Origin: an uncultured beta proteobacterium
Lineage (GTDB): Bacteria; Pseudomonadota; Gammaproteobacteria; Burkholderiales; Rhodocyclaceae
Direction of reading: 5' to 3'
Assembly: GCA_903910495.1 (NCBI GenBank)
Contig: CAIVZW010000247.1
Location: forward strand, 1-14,666
DNA length: 14,666 bases
Position numbers and translations under genes: made by a program. A model generated the notes under the pieces. The model made no database searches and was not told where the DNA came from. It saw only the letters and a program-made list of their open reading frames with translations. Positions 1 to 6,480 of the stretch are shown piece by piece. Numbering within the stretch: position 1 is the stretch's first letter; the number at the start of each line of letters is the position of its first letter.

Positions 1-138
1 AGCCGGATTCAGGATGCGGACTTTGCGCAGGAAACGGCCAATCTGACCCGTAACTCGATCCTGCAACAAGCGGGTACGGCAATGCTGGCACAAGCCAATG
101 CGCTACCGCAGAACGTGCTGACGCTGCTTCAAGGTTAA
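1..138 (+). CDS. fliC: Flagellin, C-terminal end (partial, 5' end outside window)
   Basis: The first 45 codons read in frame 1 end at TAA 136-138 and give the conserved flagellin C-terminal D0 helix, with [15 protein letters not shown] followed by [14 protein letters not shown] and a final [11 protein letters not shown]. This helix packs against the N-terminal helix to form the inner core of the filament and carries the end recognised during export and polymerisation. Only the last part of the gene is in the window, so its length, its variable domain and its promoter cannot be judged. The next genes (flaG, fliD, fliS) are the usual filament partners downstream of flagellin in polar flagellates. 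A strong hairpin follows the stop codon. The family call is firm; whether this is the only flagellin copy is unknown. Confidence 0.93.
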   Translation, partial: SRIQDADFAQETANLTRNSILQQAGTAMLAQANALPQNVLTLLQG

Positions 139-172
139 GCTTAACAAATAGTCTCAATACGAAGTAAAATCA

Positions 173-204
173 GGGGCGCGGTGGCGGTAACGCGACCGCG
201 CCCC
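173..204 (+). terminator. Strong GC-rich hairpin between fliC and flaG
   Basis: GGGGCGCGGT (173-182) is an exact inverted complement of ACCGCGCCCC (195-204), giving a perfect 10-bp stem with a 12-base loop. No T run follows (GGTGACATTC), so it is not a textbook intrinsic terminator. It lies 34 bases after the fliC stop and 26 bases before the flaG start. It probably ends or thins fliC transcription, or protects the 3' end of the abundant fliC mRNA, while letting some read-through reach flaG-fliD. The stem is seen; its function is inferred. Confidence 0.6.
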
Positions 205-230
205 GGTGACATTCAGCCAAGGAGTTTGAC

Positions 231-581
231 ATGAACATCCAAGCTATCAGCACTTCGTTGCCGCCCCAAAGCAGTACCGACGCCGGCGCTGTATCGCGTG
301 CGGAAAAAGCGGTTGCACCACCTGTTCAACAATCAGCCCCGCCCGAACAGCCGGCCAGCAAGGAGCAGCTGGAAGCAGCAGTCAGCAGCATTCGTGAATA
401 CATTCAACCCTTTAACAGCGACCTTCAGTTTAGGGTCAACAATGACACCAACCAGGTCGTGGTTACGGTTATTGACAGCCAGACCAAGGAAGTGATCCGG
501 CAAATTCCGTCGGAAGAAATGATTGCCATTGCCAAAACGCTGGACAGCATCAAGGGCTTGTTTTTGAAACAAAGTGCCTGA
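231..581 (+). CDS. flaG: FlaG family protein
   Basis: This 116-residue protein has a variable Pro/Gln/Ala-rich N-terminal half and a conserved C-terminal FlaG domain from about residue 60, including LQFRVNNDTNQVVVTVID, the IRQIPSEE segment and a short helix. FlaG proteins are linked to flagellar filament length and are typically encoded between flagellin and the cap gene, as here; the exact biochemical role is not settled for the family. The start is supported by AAGGAG at 219-224, six bases before ATG. The gene follows the fliC hairpin and precedes fliD by 80 bases, so it may be transcribed by read-through from fliC or from a promoter not recognised here. Confidence 0.92.
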   Translation: MNIQAISTSLPPQSSTDAGAVSRAEKAVAPPVQQSAPPEQPASKEQLEAAVSSIREYIQPFNSDLQFRVNNDTNQVVVTVIDSQTKEVIRQIPSEEMIAIAKTLDSIKGLFLKQSA

Positions 582-661
582 ACACCCCGCGTAGCGTATC
601 GTGCGTATTGTCTATGCGGCGGAGTGCTGCTCAGGAACACAAGTAGGCGCAGGAGAAAAAC

Positions 662-2080
662 ATGGCAATCACCTCAACGGGCATAGGCTCGAATCTTGAC
701 ATTGACGGCATCATCACCAAGCTGATGTCCGTTGAACAGCGCCCGCTGACGGCGCTGTCCGCAAAAGAAGCGGGGTATCAGGCCAAGATTTCCGCCCTTG
801 GTTCGCTGAAAGGAGCCCTTTCGGCTTTGCAAAGTGCCGCATCGGCACTGATACCTGACACCGGCAGCAGCGCGTTTGATAAATTCAGCGTTTTCAAAAC
901 GACGATTGCTGATGCGGACATTGCGTCGGCCACAGCCTCTTCAAGTGCAGTACCCGGCACCTACAGCCTGGAAGTCACCCAACTTGCCCAGCAGCACCGT
1001 ATAGCCACCGCAACGGGTGTTTCCAGTCCGTTTGACGCCAACAACAAGCTGGTTGGGGGTGGCGGAATACTGACCATCACGCTCGACACCCAGGGCGAAA
1101 GCAGCCCCACCAAAACCACCTCTCTTAACATCGCCGACGGCGCCACGCCCGAAGCTATTCGCGACGCCGTAAACGCCGCCAAGGCAGGGGTCTCCGCCAC
1201 GGTAATCAATGGAACGGCGGGCAAACAACTGGTGTTGGTCAGTGACTCGGTAGGCAGCGATCAGGTCATCACGCTCTCCGGTATTGCCGGCCTGTCTTAC
1301 GACGGCACCGGCGGAAATGCCGACGAATTCACCCAACTGCAAGCGGCGCAAGGCTCTGCATTCATACTGAATGGCATAGCCACCACTGCGGCCACCAATA
1401 CCGTAAGCACCGTCATTGACGGCATTTCGCTGACGCTGACCAAAAAAAGCGAAGCGGACAAGCCAACCACACTCACCGTATCGCGCGACAACTCCAGCCT
1501 GACGGCTGGCGTCAACGCCCTCGTCAAAGCCTACAACGACTTCAATACCACAGCCAATAGCCTGGGCAGTTATAACGTGACGACCAAGGTTGCCGGCACG
1601 CTCAACGGTGACAGCACCCTGCGTGCAGCCCAGAGCATCCTGCGCTCCGCAATCGGGCGCGCCCCTGCCGGACTTACCGACAGCACATTGCAACGTCTTT
1701 CTGACATCGGCGTGAGCATGCTGAAGGACGGGTCTTTAGCCGTTAATTCCGCAAAGCTGACGGCAGCGATTAACAATAACGTGACGGGTGTCGCCAATCT
1801 GGTCGCGGGCTATGGCAACGCATTCAAAACAGCCACCGACGGCCTGATCGGCTCCACCGGCAGCATTACGACCCGCACCGAAGGCATCCAGACCTCAATC
1901 AAGGGTCTCGGCAAACAGAGTGAAGCCATTGTCCTGCGCCTGAAAAATATTGAAGCACGTTACCGCAAGCAGTTCACCGATCTTGACGTGATGATGTCTA
2001 ATATGAACCAGACGAGTACCTATCTAACGCAGCAACTAGCCAATCTGCCGAAGTCAGGCAGCATCAGGAATAGCAACTAG
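662..2080 (+). CDS. fliD: Flagellar filament cap protein (hook-associated protein 2)
   Basis: A 472-residue protein that should form the filament cap, under which exported flagellin subunits fold and insert. The FliD N-terminal domain occupies about residues 8-105, with the conserved opening IGSNLDIDGIITKLM. A variable, Thr/Ser/Ala-rich outer region follows, then a C-terminal FliD domain from about 225 to 460. That part contains NALVKAYNDFN, TLNGDSTLRAAQSILRS and LSDIGVSM, and ends in the expected coiled-coil helix (LKNIEARYRKQFTDLD). The length is normal for the family. AGGAG at 651-655 stands six bases before the ATG. The stop codon overlaps the ribosome-binding site of fliS, suggesting co-translation with its neighbours. 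FliT-type chaperones bind the C-terminus of FliD, and a fliT-like gene lies two genes downstream. Confidence 0.96.
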   Translation: MAITSTGIGSNLDIDGIITKLMSVEQRPLTALSAKEAGYQAKISALGSLKGALSALQSAASALIPDTGSSAFDKFSVFKTTIADADIASATASSSAVPGTYSLEVTQLAQQHRIATATGVSSPFDANNKLVGGGGILTITLDTQGESSPTKTTSLNIADGATPEAIRDAVNAAKAGVSATVINGTAGKQLVLVSDSVGSDQVITLSGIAGLSYDGTGGNADEFTQLQAAQGSAFILNGIATTAATNTVSTVIDGISLTLTKKSEADKPTTLTVSRDNSSLTAGVNALVKAYNDFNTTANSLGSYNVTTKVAGTLNGDSTLRAAQSILRSAIGRAPAGLTDSTLQRLSDIGVSMLKDGSLAVNSAKLTAAINNNVTGVANLVAGYGNAFKTATDGLIGSTGSITTRTEGIQTSIKGLGKQSEAIVLRLKNIEARYRKQFTDLDVMMSNMNQTSTYLTQQLANLPKSGSIRNSN

Positions 2081-2089
2081 GAGCAGTGA

Positions 2090-2503
2090 ATGCTTGGCAA
2101 TGCACGAAACGGGATTTCGGCCTATAAAAAAGCAGGCGTTGAGGCAGCGGTTGAGGTCGCTGACCCGCACCGGCTGATTCTGCTGCTCTTTTCCGGCGCT
2201 CAAGCCGCTGTGGGCAGTGCCCGTGCGGCCATGCAGATGAAACAGATCGCTGCCAAGGGCGAGTCCATCTCAAAAGCCATCGATATCATCAGCAACGGCC
2301 TCAAGGTGAGTCTTGACCTGGAAAACGGTGGTGATATCGCCGCACAACTCGACGCACTCTACGACTACATGGTCTTGCGCCTGCTCACTGCCAACATGAA
2401 GAATGATCTGAAGGCGCTGGAGGAAGTCTCGGGCCTGCTCGAAGAAATTCATTCCGCCTGGCGGGGCATTTCACCTGCTCAGCAACAACAAGCGGTGGCA
2501 TGA
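2090..2503 (+). CDS. fliS: Flagellin-specific export chaperone
   Basis: A 137-residue, helix-rich protein matching FliS. It has a Y-rich N-terminal segment (AYKKAGVEAAVEVADPHRLI), then the LLLFSGAQAAVGSAR helix, ISKAIDIISNGLKVSLDLE, and LDALYDYMVLRLLTAN. FliS binds the C-terminal helix of flagellin in the cytoplasm, prevents premature polymerisation and delivers it to the export gate. The ribosome-binding site AGGAG (2079-2083) overlaps the fliD stop codon. The 3' end overlaps the next start by four bases (ATGA, 2500-2503), the classic sign of translational coupling. Length is typical for FliS. The residue pattern and position leave little doubt. Confidence 0.95.
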   Translation: MLGNARNGISAYKKAGVEAAVEVADPHRLILLLFSGAQAAVGSARAAMQMKQIAAKGESISKAIDIISNGLKVSLDLENGGDIAAQLDALYDYMVLRLLTANMKNDLKALEEVSGLLEEIHSAWRGISPAQQQQAVA

Positions 2504-2790
2504 GCCAATCGCTGCTTGCGCTGGAGAGTTTTCTGGCGCTCTCCGAGGCCATGGCCGGCGCGGCCGAAGCACAGGAGTGGGAAGAACTGGTGCGGGTTGG
2601 CGAGGAGCGCGGTACGCTTCTGGCCCATCTGCCTGCCGACCTTGACGTGCAACTGCCTGCCGCGGAACAGGCGCAAGCCCGACTAATCATCGAACGTTGC
2701 CAGCAACTGGACGAACGAACCTGCCTGCTTGTCGAAGAACGCCAGAAGGCCCTACGCATCCTGTTACGCGAACCCAAACCCGTGACCTGA
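2500..2790 (+). CDS. fliT: FliT-like flagellar chaperone
   Basis: A 96-residue, almost wholly helical, Leu/Ala/Glu-rich protein starting inside the fliS stop codon (ATGA overlap at 2500-2503). The size, the position directly after fliS and the pattern of amphipathic helices (LLALESFLALSEAM, AAEAQEWEELVRV, then a helix around LIIERCQQLDERTCLLVEER) fit FliT, the export chaperone for the FliD cap protein that also has regulatory roles in enterobacteria. Sequence conservation in FliT is low, so the call rests largely on context and helix pattern. No strong ribosome-binding site is visible, consistent with coupling to fliS. An alternative is another small helical flagellar protein of unknown role. 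Confidence 0.68.
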   Translation: MSQSLLALESFLALSEAMAGAAEAQEWEELVRVGEERGTLLAHLPADLDVQLPAAEQAQARLIIERCQQLDERTCLLVEERQKALRILLREPKPVT

Positions 2791-2791
2791 A

Positions 2792-3973
2792 ATGATCCCC
2801 CCCGATGTCGCCAGCCGTCTGCAGGTTTCCGCCAACACGGCGCTGCGGCCGGTTGCGCCCGCACAGGAAATTTCCGACAAACTTTCTGGCCTTGTGGCCG
2901 GCCAGAAGGTCATGGCGGAAATCCAGGCCATGCTGCCCAACGGTACCTACCGCGCCATGATCAACCAGCGCAGCGTCACCCTGGCCTTGCCCTTTTCGGC
3001 CAAGAGTGGCGATTCGCTCGAACTCCAGGTCACCGAGTCCGACGGCAAACTGGCGCTGGCCGTCGTTTCGCGCCAGGAGGGCGAAGGCGGCAAGACAGCC
3101 GCCGCATCGACGTCGGCAACGCTGAGCCGTACCGGCCAATTGATCAGCGATCTCTTTTCCGGTGCGCGCGAAGCCAAAGGCGGTTCCGTAGCATTGCCGC
3201 TCAACGGCAACCAGCCGATCGCCAGCGCCCCGCCGAGCAGCGCACAGGACCTGCTGCCCCTGCTCAAGCAGGCAATCACGCAAAGCGGCATGTTTTACGA
3301 AGCGCACCAGGCCGAATGGATCGAAGGCCGGTTTGCAAAAGCGGCACTGCTGCAGGAACCGCAGGGCAAACTCTCTTCGCCTGCAGCATTCGCTGCTGCG
3401 TCTGCCGAGGAACTGGCAGGTACAGCACATTTAAAAATTCCGCAAAACACTGGCGAGCCGGTGGCCAGTACGCCCCGCCTTGCGGCCGACGTGGTGGCGC
3501 AAACGCAGAGCACCGGAGTCGATACCAGCAAGGCGGGTGTTGCGCAGACACAGGCCCAGCAACCCGGGCAGATGGTCGCCCCGCAGGCACAACCGCTCGT
3601 CCAGCAGCAACTGGACGCCCTGGCGACACAAAATTTTTCCTGGCAGGGGCAGATCTGGCCGGGGCAGGAAATGCGCTGGGAAATTGACGAAGACGCGGCC
3701 CGGCGCGGACAGGAGAGCGAGGAAACGGCCAACAAGTGGACGACGCGGCTACGCATGGCCCTGCCAAATCTTGGCGAAATCGACGCGCAGATCCGGCTGC
3801 AGGGCGATCAGATTACCCTGGCGATGACTGCCGGCAACGCTGAAACACGCAACTTGATGCGCACTGCCAGTGTGGCGCTGCGCAAGCAACTGGATGAGGC
3901 CGGCCTGACGCTCGCAGCGATGGCGGTTGACCCCCTGACGGAAAGCAGGAGCGATGGCCAGGCCGGAGAATGA
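2792..3973 (+). CDS. FliK-like hook-length control family protein
   Basis: A 393-residue protein with three parts. The first (about residues 28-95) is a beta-rich domain containing LSGLVAGQKVMAEIQAML and LALPFSAKSGDSLELQV. The middle is an Ala/Gln/Pro-rich, probably disordered linker (about 185-280) preceded by SGMFYEAHQAEWIEG. The last (about 315-378) is a FliK C-terminal (Flg_hook) domain with LRMALPNLGEIDAQIRL and LRKQLDEAGL. In the family this C-terminal domain contacts FlhB and triggers the switch from rod/hook to filament export, while the linker acts as a ruler. Here the gene sits in the filament/cap block, one base after the fliT-like stop, without a clear ribosome-binding site. It overlaps by 20 bases a gene for a free FlhB C-terminal domain. 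The canonical hook-length fliK often follows fliJ, beyond this window, so this may be a paralogue; no symbol is assigned. Confidence 0.82.
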   Translation: MIPPDVASRLQVSANTALRPVAPAQEISDKLSGLVAGQKVMAEIQAMLPNGTYRAMINQRSVTLALPFSAKSGDSLELQVTESDGKLALAVVSRQEGEGGKTAAASTSATLSRTGQLISDLFSGAREAKGGSVALPLNGNQPIASAPPSSAQDLLPLLKQAITQSGMFYEAHQAEWIEGRFAKAALLQEPQGKLSSPAAFAAASAEELAGTAHLKIPQNTGEPVASTPRLAADVVAQTQSTGVDTSKAGVAQTQAQQPGQMVAPQAQPLVQQQLDALATQNFSWQGQIWPGQEMRWEIDEDAARRGQESEETANKWTTRLRMALPNLGEIDAQIRLQGDQITLAMTAGNAETRNLMRTASVALRKQLDEAGLTLAAMAVDPLTESRSDGQAGE

Positions 3974-4280
3974 TCCGCTAAAGAGCGCTGTTGCGCTCAC
4001 CTACAGCCAGACCGACGCCGCCCCCCGGGTGGTGGCCAAAGGGCGCGGCATGATCGCCGAGCAGATCATTTTGCGCGCCCGGGAACACGGCGTTTATGTG
4101 CACGAATCGCCGGAACTGGTCTCGCTGCTGATGCAGGTCGATCTGGATCAGCGTATCCCGCCGCAACTTTACATCGCCGTTTCGGAATTGCTGGCCTGGC
4201 TCTACCGTCTTGAAAGCGGCCAGCCGGTGGCGGCAGCCCCTGTTCTTTCGGCCTTGCCCGCAGCCATTGAAAAGCGCTAG
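3954..4280 (+). CDS. FlhB C-terminal domain-like protein (FlhX/FhlB type)
   Basis: A 108-residue protein that corresponds only to the cytoplasmic C-terminal domain of FlhB/YscU export-switch proteins and lacks the membrane part. Conserved elements are SAVALTYSQTDAAPRVVAKG (residues 11-30), IAEQIILRAREHGVYVHESP (34-53), the LVSLLMQVDLDQRIPPQLY run and AVSELLAWLYRL. The autocleavage motif NPTH of FlhB aligns with D7-P8-L9-K10, so cleavage is not expected and the protein resembles the product after cleavage. Such stand-alone domains are known in several phyla and in Helicobacter can partly replace the FlhB domain. AGGAG (3947-3951) lies only two bases before ATG, and the start overlaps the fliK-like gene by 20 bases. 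The pair suggests a joint role in substrate switching, which is inference. Confidence 0.88.
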   Translation: MARPENDPLKSAVALTYSQTDAAPRVVAKGRGMIAEQIILRAREHGVYVHESPELVSLLMQVDLDQRIPPQLYIAVSELLAWLYRLESGQPVAAAPVLSALPAAIEKR

Positions 4281-4287
4281 CCGCTTC

Positions 4288-4311
4288 TGATCCTGGATCT
4301 CCTGAGGATCA
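4288..4311 (+). terminator. Possible weak terminator after the FlhX gene
   Basis: TGATCCT (4288-4294) pairs exactly with AGGATCA (4305-4311) across a ten-base loop, eight bases after the stop codon. There is no clear T run afterwards (AGGTTTCGCC), so termination would be weak or Rho-assisted. Its position at the end of the fliD-fliS-fliT-fliK-FlhX run supports the reading. Confidence 0.35.
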
Positions 4312-4336
4312 AGGTTTCGCCTGAGAACAATATGCA

Positions 4337-4437
4337 TTAAAACCAGATTGAACCTAAAAACCGCAGTTGCAAGACAACGTGCCCTTCGACAGGCTCAGGG
4401 CGAACGGGTTTTGGGCTAATGGAAAATCTGGGTTAAA
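4337..4437. repeat. Repeat element A: MITE-like REP element with imperfect terminal inverted repeats
   Basis: The core 4381-4408 holds the palindromic REP sequence CCCTTCGACAGGCTCAGGG followed by CGAACGGG; CCCTTCG can pair with CGAACGGG with one bulged C. The same 32 bases (4381-4412) recur exactly at 12689-12720, and similarity continues, with mismatches, for about 28 more bases into the right end. The left end (4337-4354, TTAAAACCAGATTGAACC) is an imperfect inverted copy of the right end (GGAAAATCTGGGTTAAA, 4421-4437). The element has no coding capacity and lies between the FlhX and PilZ genes. The palindrome and the second copy are seen directly; calling it a non-autonomous mobile element is inference. 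Confidence 0.75.
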
Positions 4438-4468
4438 CTCGTAAAGGTAGCCGCTATCAGGATGAAAA

Positions 4469-5272
4469 ATGGCAGAAACCGAAGTGTTTGCAGATTCCGA
4501 ACATTCCCCGCCTCAATTTGAACTCGAACAATCCGCCGACTACAGCCAGTTTTTGCTCTATTCGAGGTCGGAGATTCTGGCCGTGTTTCGTTCCCTGATC
4601 CAAAAAGGATCGTTGATCACCGTTTATTTCGACCAGGGCCGTTCATTCCTGCTCACGTTGATGATCGCCCTGAGCAACGAGAATCGCGAATTCATCCTCG
4701 ACGTTGGCAGCAATGAGGAAATGAACGCCAAAGCGCTACTGGCCGACAAACTGATTTTCACGACCATCATCGACAAGGTGAAAGTTCAATTCAGTCTGAC
4801 CCACATGTCGTTAACGCAGAGCGATGGGCGACCCGCCTTTCTCGGCAGCGTTCCCGAGACTCTTCTCCGCCTGCAACGCCGGGAGTTCTTTCGGCTGGCG
4901 ACACCGATTGCCAGACCGGTCACCCTCAGCACCACGATCAGGCGTGCCGACGGCAGCGCGCTGATGATCGCAGTGCCACTGATGGATGTCAGCGGAGGTG
5001 GCGTGGGCCTGATGATCACCCCCGACCAGGCCGAACTCTTCCAGCGCGGCGACACCCTGCCCGACTGCAAACTCATGCTGCCCGATGAAGGCTTGCTGAT
5101 GGCCACGCTGTACGTACGCAATATGTTCGATGTCACCACCCGAAGCGGTGCACGCCACGTTCGCGTGGGTTGCGAATTCGTCGGACTACCGGCTCAGCGA
5201 CTGACCCTGGTTCAGCGCTACATCACGCGCGTCGAGCGCGAACGCAAGGCACGTCTCAGCGGCCTGGCCTAG
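4469..5272 (+). CDS. YcgR-like PilZ domain protein (c-di-GMP receptor, flagellar brake type)
   Basis: A 267-residue cytoplasmic protein with the two-domain YcgR plan. The N-terminal YcgR domain covers about residues 28-130 (YSRSEILAVFRSLIQKGSLI, TVYFDQGRSFLLT). The PilZ domain runs from about 135 to 255. The c-di-GMP-binding signatures are intact: R138-E-F-F-R142 (RxxxR) and D173-V-S-G-G-G (DxSxxG). By family knowledge it should bind c-di-GMP and act on the motor (FliG/MotA) to slow or bias rotation. AGGA at 4459-4462 supports the ATG. The gene stands alone after repeat element A and converges on higA with seven bases between the stop codons. The first 25 residues are variable. An alternative is a PilZ protein with a different partner. 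Confidence 0.88.
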   Translation: MAETEVFADSEHSPPQFELEQSADYSQFLLYSRSEILAVFRSLIQKGSLITVYFDQGRSFLLTLMIALSNENREFILDVGSNEEMNAKALLADKLIFTTIIDKVKVQFSLTHMSLTQSDGRPAFLGSVPETLLRLQRREFFRLATPIARPVTLSTTIRRADGSALMIAVPLMDVSGGGVGLMITPDQAELFQRGDTLPDCKLMLPDEGLLMATLYVRNMFDVTTRSGARHVRVGCEFVGLPAQRLTLVQRYITRVERERKARLSGLA

Positions 5273-5285
5273 TGGCCGACTAGGC
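5267..5285. terminator. Palindrome spanning the two convergent stop codons (PilZ gene / higA)
   Basis: GCCTAG (5267-5272) and CTAGGC (5280-5285) form a perfect 6-bp inverted repeat with a seven-base loop. The TAG stop of the PilZ gene (5270-5272) and the TAG stop of higA (complement of 5280-5282) are both inside the stem. It could act as a weak two-way terminator; no T run is present on either side. Confidence 0.35.
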
Positions 5286-5594
5286 GGCGGGGTTACTCGG
5301 TAGTGTTGCCCGCTTTACCTTGGGCGCGCCTGCCTTCCTCGCTTTCCAGAGGTCGTAGGCGGCCTGTTGCGACATCCACGTATCAGCGCGCCCGCCATTC
5401 TCGACGCCAAGCCAGCCTTCAATGCGCAGCGCCATTTCCGGAGATATGGCGGCACGACTATTCAGTACCCGCGACAGGGCCGGCCGGGTAACGCCAAGTT
5501 GTGCGGCGGCATCGGTCACATTCAGACCCAAGGCCGGCAACACGTCCTCTTTCAAAGTTTCGCCAGGGTGAGGTGGGTTAAACATTCGGCTCAT
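5280..5594 (-). CDS. higA: HigA-type antitoxin, XRE-family DNA-binding protein
   Basis: A 104-residue protein with the HigA opening signature HPGETLKEDVLPALGLNVT and a helix-turn-helix at about residues 25-48 (DAAAQLGVTRPALSRVLN). SPEMALRIEGWLG and a conserved W-rich tail (AAYDLWKARK) follow. HigA neutralises the HigB mRNA interferase and represses its own operon. On the minus strand GAGGAG (complement of 5600-5605) stands five bases before the chosen ATG, which favours it over the internal Met at residue 4. It follows higB after 11 bases; toxin-first order is typical of higBA. The last ~15 residues (Pro/Lys/Ala-rich) are variable. Activity in this strain is unknown but nothing is broken. Confidence 0.93.
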   Translation of the reverse strand: MSRMFNPPHPGETLKEDVLPALGLNVTDAAAQLGVTRPALSRVLNSRAAISPEMALRIEGWLGVENGGRADTWMSQQAAYDLWKARKAGAPKVKRATLPSNPAA

Positions 5595-5605
5595 TTCAAC
5601 TCCTC

Positions 5606-5884
5606 TCAGTGGTAGTCCTGATAATCAACCAGCACGGCGTCTCCATCCTCGAAGGTGAAAGTCATGCGCCAGTTGCCATTCACCGTGACCGAGTAATGCC
5701 CAGCCAAGCCACCTGCCAGTCCATGCAATCGCCAACCGGGGATATTCATATCCTCCTGGCTTTTCGCGACATCCAAACGTACCAATTGGCGCGGCAGCTT
5801 GGGCGCGTGGTGTGGCTGAATGCCTCGTTTGCTGCCCGTTTCAAAAAAGCTTTGCAGCCCTTTATGCTGGAAACTCTTTATCAT
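5606..5884 (-). CDS. higB: HigB-type toxin, RelE/ParE-superfamily mRNA interferase
   Basis: A 92-residue protein of full family length. It shows the HigB landmarks: MIKSFQHKGLQSFFETG at the start, the HHAPKLPRQLVRLDVAK stretch (residues 25-41), DMNIPGWRLHGLAG (45-58), SVTVNGNWRMTFTFEDGD (65-82) and the terminal VDYQDYH. HigB cleaves translated mRNA at the ribosome when free of HigA. It is first in the pair and higA follows after 11 bases. No strong ribosome-binding site precedes the ATG (only TTGGG nearby), which could keep toxin synthesis low relative to antitoxin, whose site is strong. A direct repeat TAGCG-TAGCG (on the + strand around 5899-5908) lies just upstream and might be part of an operator. 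The reading frame is intact. Confidence 0.93.
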   Translation of the reverse strand: MIKSFQHKGLQSFFETGSKRGIQPHHAPKLPRQLVRLDVAKSQEDMNIPGWRLHGLAGGLAGHYSVTVNGNWRMTFTFEDGDAVLVDYQDYH

Positions 5885-6052
5885 GGCCCAAGTGTTTAGC
5901 GTAGCGTTACGAATATCAAGAGACCATATTCACGGAAGGCTTAGGGCTAATCGGTAACGATAGCGGATAGGAGAAGGAAGTAGTATTCACAATTGGTCAT
6001 GGAGGATGTTTCCATTCCCAATCCAATACACAACCTGGCGAGATAGGTACTT

Positions 6053-6093
6053 CCTCAGGGCGGCATCGCCTTACCTTCGGGACGCCTGTGAGG
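6053..6093 (-). terminator. Imperfect hairpin downstream of fliE
   Basis: CCTCA-GGGCG (6053-6062) faces CGCCTGTGAGG (6083-6093), giving two short stems (5 and 4 bp) separated by a small internal loop. It lies 32 bases past the fliE stop on the minus strand. No T run follows, so any termination would be weak. The rest of the 240-base gap between higB and fliE shows no gene I recognise. Confidence 0.25.
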
Positions 6094-6124
6094 GAACGGC
6101 GGAAACGAATAATTCAGCGCGTCC

Positions 6125-6448
6125 TTAGACCTGCATGTTCATCACGTCGTGATAGGCGGAAACGAGCTTATTGCGTACCTGAACCATTTCCTGGAAGGAT
6201 ACATTGGCTTTCTGCAGGGAGATCATGACCTCGTGTAGATTGGCGGTACTGTCGCCGGCGGCAAAATTTGCCGCCATGCCTTCCGCCTGCTGCTGCGTCT
6301 GATTGACCTGGGCAATCGAATTCTGCAGGATCTGGGCGAAATCAGCCCCGCCCGCCGGGGCGCTCTGCGTCTCGGATAAACGGCCACCGGCCTGTGCCGC
6401 CGTAGCCCGCAAAACGCTCAACATCTGATCTATTCCCTTGGTATCCAT
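6125..6448 (-). CDS. fliE: Flagellar hook-basal body complex protein FliE
   Basis: A 107-residue protein matching FliE in length and in its C-terminal half. This half has the ANLHEVMISLQKANVSFQEM segment (residues 69-88) and VRNKLVSAYHDVMNMQV at the end. FliE joins the MS ring (FliF) to the proximal rod and is an early export substrate. The start at 6448 is set by GGAG (complement of 6455-6458) six bases upstream; an upstream extension of the open frame would lack homology. A sigma54-type promoter is seen about 35 bases upstream. In Pseudomonas-type clusters fliE sits between fleR and fliF in the same direction. Here fliE still follows flrC, but the whole block points away from fliF. Confidence 0.95.
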   Translation of the reverse strand: MDTKGIDQMLSVLRATAAQAGGRLSETQSAPAGGADFAQILQNSIAQVNQTQQQAEGMAANFAAGDSTANLHEVMISLQKANVSFQEMVQVRNKLVSAYHDVMNMQV

Positions 6449-6480
6449 TTGCTTCTCCAGACAGTCGTCGCACACTACCA

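Noticed and set aside
4434..4457. A possible sigma28 promoter before the PilZ gene (TAAA and GCCGCTAT)
   Set aside because: The -10-like GCCGCTAT is fair, but the spacing from TAAA is 12 bases instead of about 15 and the TAAA belongs to the repeat end; too weak to call.
5884..5940. A sigma70 promoter for higBA (TTGATA and TAAACA on the minus strand)
   Set aside because: The spacing is only about 15 bases and the -10 match is poor; position is plausible but evidence is insufficient.
6006..6128. A 40-codon open frame on the plus strand between higB and fliE
   Set aside because: No recognisable family, the GGAG is only two bases from the ATG, and it runs into the fliE stop region; noted only as part of the gap.
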